Shown in pieces: positions 8,136 to 17,751 of a stretch of DNA of 28,616 nt. The notes below the pieces were generated by a model, which was not told where the DNA came from, searched no databases, and was given only the letters and a program-made list of their open reading frames with translations. Source of the DNA: Saprolegnia diclina VS20 (Eukaryota > Oomycota > Saprolegniomycetes > Saprolegniales > Saprolegniaceae); the NCBI RefSeq assembly GCF_000281045.1, contig NW_008246121.1, positions 309,158 through 337,773 of the forward strand. The letters run 5' to 3'. Position numbers and translations under genes: made by a program. How positions within the stretch are numbered: the first letter of the stretch is position 1; every line of letters begins with the position of its first letter.

Positions 8136-9763
8136 CTACGCCGCCGTGGCCTTGAGCACGACGTTGACGATCTGCAGCATGCTCGGACGGTCTTCGGGGT
8201 CGTAGACCAAGCACTGCTTGGCCAACTCCAGGACCCACATCGGCGTTGTCGACGTCTCGAACGTAGGGGTAATTGTGCCTGAGAGTACCTGCGCCATGAT
8301 AAACTGCTGGTTCATCGGCTTGTTGGTGCGCGGGTTGATCATGTCGGCGTACGGCACACGGTGCGTCGAGTACTCGGAGAGCAAGACTCCTACCCCTTCT
8401 ATAAAAACCTAGCCCTAAGAATGGAAGATATACCAAACGAGTAGACGTCGGCCGCCGTCGAGTAGTCGTGGCCCGTAAAGATCTCGGGCGCCATCCACTG
8501 GTACGTGCCAATGCCGTTCGTAAGCGTCTCTTCGTCCATCTCACGCGACTCGCCAAAGTCCGTGAGCTTGGTCCCCTAACCCCATCTTTCTCCGTGAGAC
8601 ATTGGCGTATATCGGTGGAGAGTAGACCTTCTTGGAGTCGAGAAGGACGTTGCGGGACTTGAGATCGCGGTGGATGATCGGCGTCTCAAACGTATGCAGG
8701 TACACAAGCCCTTGGACGACTTGCGCGATGCTCTCCTGCTTTTGGTGCCATGAGAAGGCTGCCGACGAGGTGGACGACAAGAACGACCGCAGATCACCGC
8801 GGTCCATGTACTCGACGACGCACTCGAGGTCGGTCGGGCGCGTCCAGCTCGCACCATTCAGCGACACGATATACGGGCTATCCATTCTATCCAAAAACAC
8901 ACACAACATTAGCGATCCATGGCTCTGGATCGAGTCATACCGGGACATGAGGAGGATTTCTTCCGAGATCTTGGCGATCGCTTTCATCGACTTGTCTGTG
9001 GTGCGCTTGATGGCAACCGCCTGGCTCGCATACGTCCCGAGCCAGACTTCGCCGTGCGCGCCGGCCGCGATCGGGGCGTTGCTGAGCACTTTGAGGTCTT
9101 CGTGTTGGAGGCGCAGGAGACGAAGACGCTCCATGTCGACGATATCATTGCGCCGGCGGGAAGCGTCCCGCGGAAGGTGGGCACCCGAGCTAGCATTCGC
9201 CACGGCTCGATTGGCTTGGGCGCGGCGACGGGTGTCGGGGCAGCGACGTAGTCGCTATGGCTCGTCGGTGCGGCCTTGCGTCGCTCGAAGCTGCCGAAGG
9301 CACAGACTCGACAAAGCATGAGCACAACGCAGAGAACCGCAAGGCCAATCAAGACCCACACGAGGATCGCTACGAAAAAGCGCGTTAAACTACATGGTAC
9401 CACGCCAGTTTGGATGTACGGATCGACAAGGGCGCGTCCGACGCCGATGCACTGGCGTCGTCCCGGAGCCGGCGGGCAGGGTGCAACATCGAAGGGGCTT
9501 GGAAGCGATCCATGGGTTGTGCTCTCAAATGCAAAATGAGCTGCCTGCCAACGCTCCAACACACGAGCCTCTCCACCGCAGGACCGACCACCTGGTGACG
9601 CATCACTGTTGAATTTGGACGTCAGGCAACTGCACAGGATACATTGCCGCGTCTGTCGATTGGATTTGACGGGCGCATGCTTCGATATCGTCGTCCAGCT
9701 TGCTCTCGCGAGGGCTGGCTGCAGCTCCATGCATGACATCACTACGGGTACACTTCCGTCCAT
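8136..9763 (-). CDS. Receptor-like TKL kinase 2 with unrelated short ectodomain; probable frameshift
   Basis: Kinase exons 8136-8389, 8434-8575 and 8628-8886 (254, 142, 259 nt) match the other copies and keep HRDLKSRN, DFGES and MAPE. The N-lobe exon ends at 8941 and carries IAAGAHGEVWLGTY and VAIKR. Further 5' a TM helix (FFVAILVWVLIGLAVLCVVL) is followed by FERRKAAPTSHSDYV, but in a different frame. The frame switch falls between about 9130 and 9290. Either it is a true frameshift or sequence error, or a 56-nt GTGCCC..GGAG intron is removed; the intron would delete a DIVDMERLRLLRL stretch conserved in the paralogues, so a frameshift is more likely. Outside the membrane I find no LRR, only a frame with several cysteines (GGRSCGGEARVLERW, VAPCPPAPGRRQCIGVGRAL). 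The 5' end at 9763 is only the first Met of that frame. Possibly a pseudogene. Confidence 0.6.
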
Positions 9764-10403
9764 TATTGAGGTGCGAAGCAGTGAGCCAGTAGCTGCACTA
9801 TTGTTTAACCGCGAATGATTGAACTATTACAATCTAGTCCAAATCATTTCCCCTATTCACAACATGTGGCATTACTGCCTTGCACGCGACTGTTGGATGC
9901 GTGCATGGATACCTTTGGCTCGGTTTCAATGGCCACTACGATAGGTTGCCCTAATTCTATACCGGCTCTGTCAAACCCTCGATGCGACTACCATGCTGCG
10001 TGTATCAGTTGAGGATTCCAATGTACTGTATTTGGATTTGGATAGGAATGTAGTATCTATTCCGTAGCGTGGTGCTGGACGGCAGCTCGCAACTCGAAAA
10101 ATATGCACCTGTCGGCCTGCCTCGATGAGCAGGCTATTTGAGCTGCGACTTGAAAACAAAAGGTCGGATACGAAATGCCGCCTCCACCAGACAAACCAGC
10201 TTCTCGAGAATCGTCGCGAACGCGCATCTTCCACGACCGCAAGCACATGTCGTGGGTCTCTTCTTGCTAAAGCGCACGAGCAACTCTCTTCCAACCGAAC
10301 GACGATCAGTGTTATGAGAGAAATACGAGAGCTCGAGAGCAAAGCGATGCAGCACTTTGCGCTGCGCCAAGCTCCGACCAATTACCATGTCCAGCACGAT
10401 CTT

Positions 10404-10443
10404 CGAATTTGACAAACACGTTAAGAATTTGACAAACCCGTTA
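10404..10443. repeat. Tandem direct repeat, two units
   Basis: GAATTTGACAAACACGTTAA is followed at once by GAATTTGACAAACCCGTTAA, differing at one base. About 590 bases upstream of the next receptor kinase start. Could be a duplicated factor-binding site or simple slippage. Confidence 0.8.
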
Positions 10444-10635
10444 ATATAGCGCAAGACCCGAGGTCGCAGTATCTCGCTCACGTGCACAACCTTGTGTGGC
10501 TGCAAGGACGAAGACACACCCATCTATGAACGAGGTGTTGTACAACTAGTAAGCTTCCTTTCTGGAGGACTCGAGAGTTTGACAGTTTGGTCAGAAAAGG
10601 ACCTCCGCCACCTGCTCCGCGACCCACCACTGTTT

Positions 10636-10735
10636 GTCCGGATAACGGTCCGGATAACAGAGCGCTCGTGAAGCTCTCGGTACTCTCTCTCAGCTCTCAG
10701 CAACTCTCACTCTCTTCTCAGCTCTCAAATGCGAC
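10636..10735. repeat. GTCCGGATAAC doublet and CT-rich tract
   Basis: Two copies of GTCCGGATAAC one base apart are followed by an irregular CT-rich tract of CTCTCAGC-like units up to about 10735. It lies 300-400 bases before the ATG at 11033. Low complexity; regulatory meaning unknown. Confidence 0.6.
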
Positions 10736-11032
10736 GAGCTGCCTTCTCCAACCACTGGCACACGTATGTTTTCTGCAGAGCCCACAATAGTGTCTTCCTC
10801 GTTAGCTGCGTGTGGGACTATAGAGAGTTCGAGAGCGCTTAGCAACAAGAAGACAATACACAGCTTTCACCAAGTCCAATCGGGTTTCAACATGACAACC
10901 ATCGGCGAGGACTCGTGCAGAGTATGGCAAATCGCTGCGAGCCCGTGCAGAGGTCAGAGGAATCGAGTGATAGGTCTGCACTCATCCGCCCACGTCCGTT
11001 CAAAAAACGTGTACCGCCGAATTGGAAGTACG

Positions 11033-13620
11033 ATGCGAGCCGTGCTAATACTCGCGTCCTTCTTGGCGGCGAATGCGCTGCCGTGTCCGTACACCGGCAT
11101 GGACGTCACGTCGATCCTCGCGAGCACGAGCGATCTCTGCGGCAACGTCGCGCAGCCGTGCCTGCTGTCGCCCAAGTGCCGCGTGCTCTCGAGCGCCACA
11201 ACGACGACGACAGGCGACGGCACGATCGTGTTCAGAGTCGACGCGGTCGGGGACATGACGTCGTATACGTCGCCGTATCTGTAGCCAGCTAGCTGTGTGC
11301 GACCACCTTATTAACACGTTGGGACGCGTAGGGCAGTGGCCAAAGCAACCGGCCCGTTCGTCGACCTGTCCCTGATGACGCTGCCCCGTACCTTGACCGA
11401 CTTGTAATATTTGGATTTTTGGGCTCATTTCAACTCAATTTTGTGTCTAGGTAGGTTTAAATTTGCATGAAACCAGATGCCAGTATTTTTCCTAGTCAAG
11501 CGATCGACTTTAACCGACTCCCACGCAATTTTACGTGGCCGCCGACACTGACGACGCTGTGTGTGCATGGTTTTATTTCATAAAAACTGATGGAATTGTC
11601 TGGTATAGCGCCGTGTTTCGGGGCCCACCGACCGATGTGCCGTCGAATTTGCCGGAATCGATCACGCAATTGTAGGTTTTTCACAAAAGAAATGTCATAT
11701 CGAGTGAACCATCGCTACGTATAGACGCTGGGACGCGATGGGGCTCACGAACATGCCCTCCATTGCACCACAATGGACATATTTGTACCATAACGTTATG
11801 AACCGGCTGGTGCGAACGACGCCTCATAGGACCGTGTCGTCCAACCCGATCGCGAAGCTCGTTAATGTCGATCTATCCAACATTACTGAAGTGTATCGGT
11901 ATCCATCACGACTGGCGTCAACGCTCTCTAGGTCGTTCATCGGCAACCCGACAACAACGATCGCGAACCTAACCCTGTCCTCCAAGCTCAAATACTTGTG
12001 CGTCTACCCCTAGTTTGATGTCTTATGATCAAATAGCGCCATCTCGGGCAACGTCACGACCTTGATCGTGTCGGAATCGTCCTATCGGTCGCTCAACCGC
12101 CTCGCCGCAAAACCATCAGCTTCCACGATATACTCGGGGTACGAAGTCCACAATTTCATCACCGTCCTCGACGCGGCCACCTGCACGCGCGCCGGCGGTG
12201 TTCTTCAACCGCTCTGGTCCAAAGGCAGTGCGCCGGCAACGTACACGGCGTGCGTCGTGCCAGGTACAACGACCACATACGTCCAACTAGAGTCTCGCCC
12301 TTTCTAGATCCCGAGCCTCGAACAACGCTGCCACCAGCGACGACGTCGCCGACAACCAACGACGCTTCTTCTCGTATGTGATGCTTGCATCTGACGTTGG
12401 CTAACCCTCGTCGGATGACGGGCTAGATGTTGGCGTCATTGTCGGTATCTCGGTGGCAACGGTCGTCGTTGTCGTTGTCCTTGGTTTCTGCCTCCGGAAG
12501 CGTCGTCGCGGCGCAATGACGTCAGAAGACACGGGTGCGGCGCTCGGAATGATGAGGCTGCACAAGACCAACGGCACCGTCGATCAGACGTTCAGCGGGG
12601 CGGCGCCAGCATCAAATGTGCGCGTCGACCTCGATGCGCTACGCATGGTGCGCCTCGAGCACAGCGAGCTCCGCGTCACCAGTGACGCGCCACTGGCGGC
12701 CGGTGCGCACGGCGAGGTCTGGCGCGCCACGTATCTGCGCCAACCGGTTGCGATCAAGCGCACGAAGGACCCGTCGGAGAAAGCGATCGCCAAAATGGCC
12801 GCCGAGATCCTCCTCATGTCGAGGTAGTATATATGGCGGTGCTCATCTGAAATGAGATTGCCCTTGTAGAATGAACTGCCCGTACATTGTGTCACTGATT
12901 GGGGCCAACTGGACGCGACCGAACGACCTCGAGTGCGTCGTCGAGTACATGGACCGTGGCGATCTCCGCTCATTTCTCGCGTCAACGTCCCCGACAGCCT
13001 TTACTTGGGCGCAGAAGAGCTTGAGCATCTCGCAGGTCGTTCGAGGTCTTGTGTACCTGCATACGTTTGAGACGCCGATCATCCACCGCGATCTCAAGTC
13101 CCGCAACGTCCTTCTCGATTCCAAGAAGGTCCACTCTCCATCGATCTACGCCAATGTCTCACGGAGAAAGATGGGGTTAGGGGACCAAGCTCACGGACTT
13201 TGGCGAGTCGCGTGAGATGGACGAAGAGACCCTTACGAACGGCATTGGCACGTACCAGTGGATGGCGCCCGAGATCTTTACGGGCCACGACTACTCGACG
13301 GCGGCCGACGTCTACTCGTTTGGTATATCTTCCATTCTTAGGGCTAGGTTTTTATAGAAGGGGTAGGAGTCTTGCTCTCCGAGTACTCGACGCACCGTGT
13401 GCCGTACGCCGACATGATCAACCCGCGCACCAACAAGCCGATGAACCAGCAGTTTATCATGCACCAAGTGACGTCGGGTGCGATTTCCCCAACGTTCGAG
13501 ACGTCGACAACGCCGACGTGGGTCCTGGAGCTGGCCAAGCAGTGCCTTGCGTTCGACCCGGAGGACCGTCCAAGCACCCTCCAAATCGTCAACATCGTGC
13601 TCAAAGCCACATCGGCGTAG
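11033..13620 (+). CDS. LRR receptor-like TKL kinase 3, 13 exons
   Basis: Likely exons: 11033-11280, 11332-11403, 11496-11558, 11609-11671, 11725-11784, 11830-11892, 11932-11997, 12037-12263, 12308-12373, 12427-12823, 12870-13128, 13181-13322, 13367-13620. They total 1980 nt, 659 aa, open throughout. Organisation is exon for exon that of kinase 1. Signal peptide MRAVLILASFLAANAL, Cys cap (PCPYTGMDVTSIL..C..PCLLSPKC), LRR exons such as AIDFNRLPRNFTWPPTLTTL, the module ATCTRAGGVLQPLW...TACVVPG, stalk DPEPRTTLPPATTSPTTN, TM VGVIVGISVATVVVVVVLGF, then KRRR. The kinase has AAGAHGEVW, VAIKRTKD, HRDLKSRN, DFGES and MAPE, all catalytic residues intact. Membrane receptor kinase, ligand unknown. The ATG at 11033 is chosen because it begins the signal peptide; the frame is open further upstream. 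Divergent from kinase 2, upstream of NCAPG2. Confidence 0.88.
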
Positions 13621-14124
13621 TCCTACAAGATAGTATGTGCGCTAACGACTTGCACGTACTACAGTCGTCGACGAAAAGAACCAACGAGATTATATTGTCT
13701 GTTGCTTGGTCGACGTAGAGATTACGAGGTGTGGAGTCGATGGATTTGGACGTTCAGAGCTCGTGGGGAAAACGGGCAATGGAAGTGGTCACTTTAGCCT
13801 GAGGAGGCGCCGCACGCCAAGCAGCAGGTCGAGCCCGACACGGAGACGGTGACACGAGGGACGGTACTATCTCACACTTCAGGAGGTGGTAGAATGGGCG
13901 CGGGGCTTGGCGTTGCTGTTAAAAATCGTCATGTGTTGTTAGACTACTAGAAATTGTGATTTTATGTTATACTCCTGTCGTCGTTGCTCATAAGTTTGAC
14001 ATTGACTCCGGTTCTTGCGCTTGGCGCCAAATGCGCTCGTTTGAACTCCGATATCCGGCACATTCCGGATACACGCCGGTTTAAAAGTGGCATTTGGAGA
14101 ACTTATTTTCGGCATCGGAAGAGG
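13621..14124. other. Intergenic stretch, nothing recognised
   Basis: About 500 bases between the receptor kinase stop and the condensin gene start. No open frame with recognisable content. It must hold the kinase 3' end and the NCAPG2 promoter. ACATTCCGG near 14061 is only loosely Inr-like. Confidence 0.6.
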
Positions 14125-17100
14125 ATGGTGCGCCCAGCCTTGGCCGCCGGCCTCGCGGCCCTCGAGACGACCAAGTCGAGCGACGCGCTCCTCCAGGCCT
14201 TCTACGCCGACTGCAACGGCGAAGACGATACGATGGGCGAGTGGGTCGAGTGGCTCGAGACGCTCTCGACAGCGCAGCTTGTTGCGCTGTGCAGTAGCCT
14301 CCCGGCCGCGACGGCTGTGGACCTCTGGACGATCGCGTCGTTCACGTCGCTGCTGTACGAGCACCGCGAGGCGTGCAAGCTCGCGACGCGCGTGCTGGAC
14401 CGGCTTGCGATCGTCATCGCCGACCTGCACGACCAGCTGCTCCAGACGTCCTGGTCTCGCCTCGATATGCAGCATTCCATCGAGGCTCATGTGACATGGT
14501 AGCGCCGACACGCAGGACGTGATTGCCAAGCTCTGCGAAGCGTACTGGGCGGCGACGCCGTCGGGCGCCGAGCGCGTCATCACGCAGCTCCTGCCATATC
14601 TTTTGGTCCGTGCGCTCGAGAGCGAAGCGGCCCAGAGCGTTGGCTTCATCAAGCGCCTCAGCGCCGTTCAGGACGCATTGCAGCTCCTCGACTTTGATGA
14701 CGACAGCTCTCGGTACGCGACGCTCTCTGCCTCTTGGTACTGAACAGGCTAATAGGCTCTTGAAGGACCTCTTGCTCCGCTGCTTTGTCACTACGTCGTT
14801 TCTCAAGTCGTCCGAAGGCGTTGCCTTCCTCAGCGACCTCTTCCAGATCGACGCGAGCTTTGTCCACGAGATCCACGAGACAATGCACAACCAGCTGCCC
14901 GACCAACGCAAGGCCGTAGTCCAGCGCTTTGGCCTGGTCTACTACCATGTACATACGCCTCTCAACCTCGATACCAACAAGTAACACTGCTCTGTCCTAG
15001 GCATGGCTCACGGCAGCCGCGCAGCCATCGTCGCCGGTCCTCGTGCATATCGAAGACGACTGCATCCAGGCTTTTCTCCAAGCCGCGACCTTTGCGGCGT
15101 CCACAAGTCATTTCAACGCGCTCCGAGCACTCCTCCAGGTACTACACCTCATGGCCATTCGTTTGATGGACAAGTTGTGTGTATTTATATAGCCTTTTTT
15201 CGAACACAAGCGCCACACGGACGAGATGCTCTACCGACTCTCCGAGCCCATCTTGTGGCGGGCACTCCACGCCGCCAACGATGTCGTGCGCCACCATGCA
15301 GCCGTCCTCTTGTTCGACGGGTTCCCGTACCAAGACCCGAATTTTCTCAAAGTCGAGCTCGACGCGTGTCTGCAGCGGCAGTTTGACGCATTTGCCATGC
15401 TGCTCGAAGACGCAGCGCCCAGCGTCCGCATCGTTGCGATTCACGGTATCTGCAAGGTCCTGCGCTCCTTCCAATATCAATGTATCAATATATATATTTC
15501 GGATGTAGGTGCTCTCTATGTACTGGGAACTCTTGCCGGTCGACACGATTCGCAAGTGCCTTCTCAAATGCTTTGAGCTTTCTCAAGATACGACGTCGGC
15601 CGCCGTCCGCGTCGCTGTCGTTGAGGGTCTCCTTGTCGTGCTCGAGAACCATCTGAGTCACCATGTTCTCAAGCCACTCTTACCACAGGTAGATTTTGCT
15701 TGCTCTTGCGATAGTTGAAGCTAGCGATCGCGAAATGTTGTGCAAAAACACACACAAATCGCGGAAATGACGGAATATTTCATTTCCATTGGCTAGTTGG
15801 CGCCGTTGATGCACGACACGAACGAGAAGGTCCGCGCCGCCATGGCCCGGCTCCTGGTCCGCGTCAAGAGCATTCGCGGTCTCCATTTCTACGACGTTGT
15901 GTCTCTCGAGCACTGTTTCAAGCGCTTGGAGCTCGACAAGACCCGCCACAGTGTCGCCAAGCCGCTCACCGAGCTCTTCCTCAACTCGTACTTTCCTCAA
16001 GGCGTGCCCGGGTCGTCCCAAGTCGCCCGCGCGCTCTCGCTCATCGAGAAGCACCCGCACGCGAGCCTCGTGTTCTACAAGAACGTACACCACTTTGCAT
16101 CGATTGGGTCGGTGTGCAAGCTGGTCGTGCTCCTCTTCAAGTGCTTGGGCGAAGCGTCGATGGCCGAGCTTGCACCATTGCTCTGCGACGTCATGAAGAC
16201 GCTGCTCGAGAGCGTCGCGGGTCCGCTCTACCACGATCCGCGGTACACAGAATGCGTCGCCTTTCTTACAGCCGAGATGAGATCGGCCGACATTGCGGCT
16301 GTGTTTGAGACTAACGACACCAAAGGTAGTTCTATCTCTCTATTTGGATCGAAGATTGTACAATATTGTCTAGTGACAGCGCGCCTCTGGCATGTGATTG
16401 CGGTGCTCCCGACCACGCTGCAAAGTGACTTGCTCTACCAAGCGCTGACGCAGCTCGAAGGGCTCACAGAGACGTCGTCGCGCACGTATCTGGCAGGGAT
16501 TCTCCACAGTCTGCAGCACTGGGGACAACTGCCGACGTTTCTCGATACGCTGGTCGAGTCGATGCAGTCGTACGTGAGTGACGTCAAAAGCGTGTCAGTA
16601 GGTGTATACGCTGTGTAGGCAAGCCGAGATCATGGACCCGGTCCTCGTGCTCGCGTGTCTGGATGTGATTTTCTGCAGCGATGCGACGCTTGGCGCGTGG
16701 GTGCTGGATGCGAGTCTTGTCCACATTGTTCAGCAGCTCACGGAGACGCTCGAGCGGCTCTGGGAGAGCTTCGAGTCGTCGGTGCTGCCGCGTCTCTGTC
16801 GCGTGCTTGTCGCTGTGCAGCTCCAGCTTGCTGTGCCCAACGCCAAGGACCTCGTTGCCGAGTACAAGAAGGTGGCGCCGCTCGGCGAAGACGCCGTCGT
16901 GTTCCCGTATCTGGACGTCGAGCCGCCGCGCGTTTTGCTCACGATTTTGGACCAGGCGCTGCCCCGTGGACATGGCAAGCGCAAGCGGCTTACGGGCGAC
17001 GACCAGCTTGTGACGCAGCTACTGCCGCTGGTGCTGGACCTGAGCTGGGTGTGTGCCTCGCAGCTCTTTTTGCCGTCGGCCAAAGCGTTCCTGGACAAGG

Positions 17101-17627
17101 TCACGACGCTGGCGCTGCAGCACACGGCTTTGGCGACGCAGCTGCTCCACGTGGTATCGTCCGAAACGCTGGTTCGAGTCTTATGACGTTGGGTGATGTA
17201 GCTCTGGACAAGCCCGTGCGTTGCCCGTGACACTGCAAGCGTTGCGTGGATCGAGGAAGCGACGATGCATCTGCTGCCGGTCGTCCTCCACGCGTCCGAC
17301 GCGCTTTGGCTCTTGGAGCGGGTTCATCGCTCGTCGGGCAACCGGCGGCGCACGTTTTGGCCGCTCGTTCTAAACGCCATGGACGAGAGTGCGCGCGAGG
17401 TGCTCCGGACGCACTGGCCGTCGAGCGCCGACGGCGTGTGGAAGCCGCTGCTGGATGCGGCGATCGAGGCCGCGGCGCTCGACCAGGATGTCGACGCGCT
17501 CACGTCCCTTCTAGAGACCGTGCCGGCGGTCTCGGAGCTCGCGGCGTCGTGGCTGGCGCGGCAGTCGACTGCGCACCTCGACTTGCTGCCCGATACCGTG
17601 CGTGTGCTCTTGCAGCGTGCGTGCTAA
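14125..17627 (+). CDS. NCAPG2: Condensin-2 complex subunit G2, 10 exons
   Basis: Likely exons: 14125-14453, 14503-14712, 14756-14948, 15001-15138, 15193-15456, 15509-15688, 15797-16325, 16374-16569, 16619-17153, 17202-17627. They total exactly 3000 nt (999 aa); introns are 43-54 nt except one of 108. HEAT-repeat protein of the condensin II complex, which binds the kleisin and helps compact mitotic chromosomes in the nucleus. Diagnostic stretches, from memory of the animal proteins: AWLTAAAQPS with IEDDCIQAFLQAA, DEMLYRLSEPILWRALHAAN, GFPYQDPNFLKVELD, ICK|VLSMYWELLP across an intron, AAVRVAVVEGLLVVLENHLS and MHDTNEKVRAAMARLLVRVK. Somewhat shorter than the human protein (about 1140 aa), mainly at the termini. 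The frame is open upstream to 13984 but nothing supports an earlier start. A housekeeping gene inside a receptor kinase cluster. Confidence 0.93.
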
Positions 17628-17751
17628 GCAATACAAGATGAATTGAGTTGAGTGTCATCGCAGAAGGACGGCTGCCAACTCTTCTCAACGAGCGTCAAAT
17701 CAAACCAACATGAAAAGGCGTGGAATCATACAAGTCAATGGCAATTCTGGC

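Larger units (their letters stand above)
9771..11032. other. Intergenic stretch with short tandem and CT-rich motifs
   Basis: Divergent promoter-side region between two receptor kinase genes pointing away from each other. No gene is supported; open frames such as 9971-10381 (-) have no recognisable content. It holds a 19-bp direct repeat (GAATTTGACAAAC.CGTTAA, twice, about 10404-10443), a doubled GTCCGGATAAC at 10636-10658, and a CT-rich tract at about 10680-10735 made of variants of CTCTCAGCTCTCA. Confidence 0.6.

Noticed and set aside
9971-10381. 136-codon minus-strand frame between kinases 2 and 3
   Set aside because: No domain and no link to the kinase 2 ectodomain in frame; the opposite strand has an equally good frame.
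13341-13366. Interstitial telomere sequence from TTAGGG-like motifs
   Set aside because: Only single units within short introns that are conserved among paralogues; no tandem array.
16574-16601. 28-nt intron in NCAPG2 (GTGAGT donor)
   Set aside because: The GTACGT donor at 16570 with the acceptor ending at 16618 gives a 49-nt intron, fits the other intron sizes and keeps the frame (MQSQAEIMDP).
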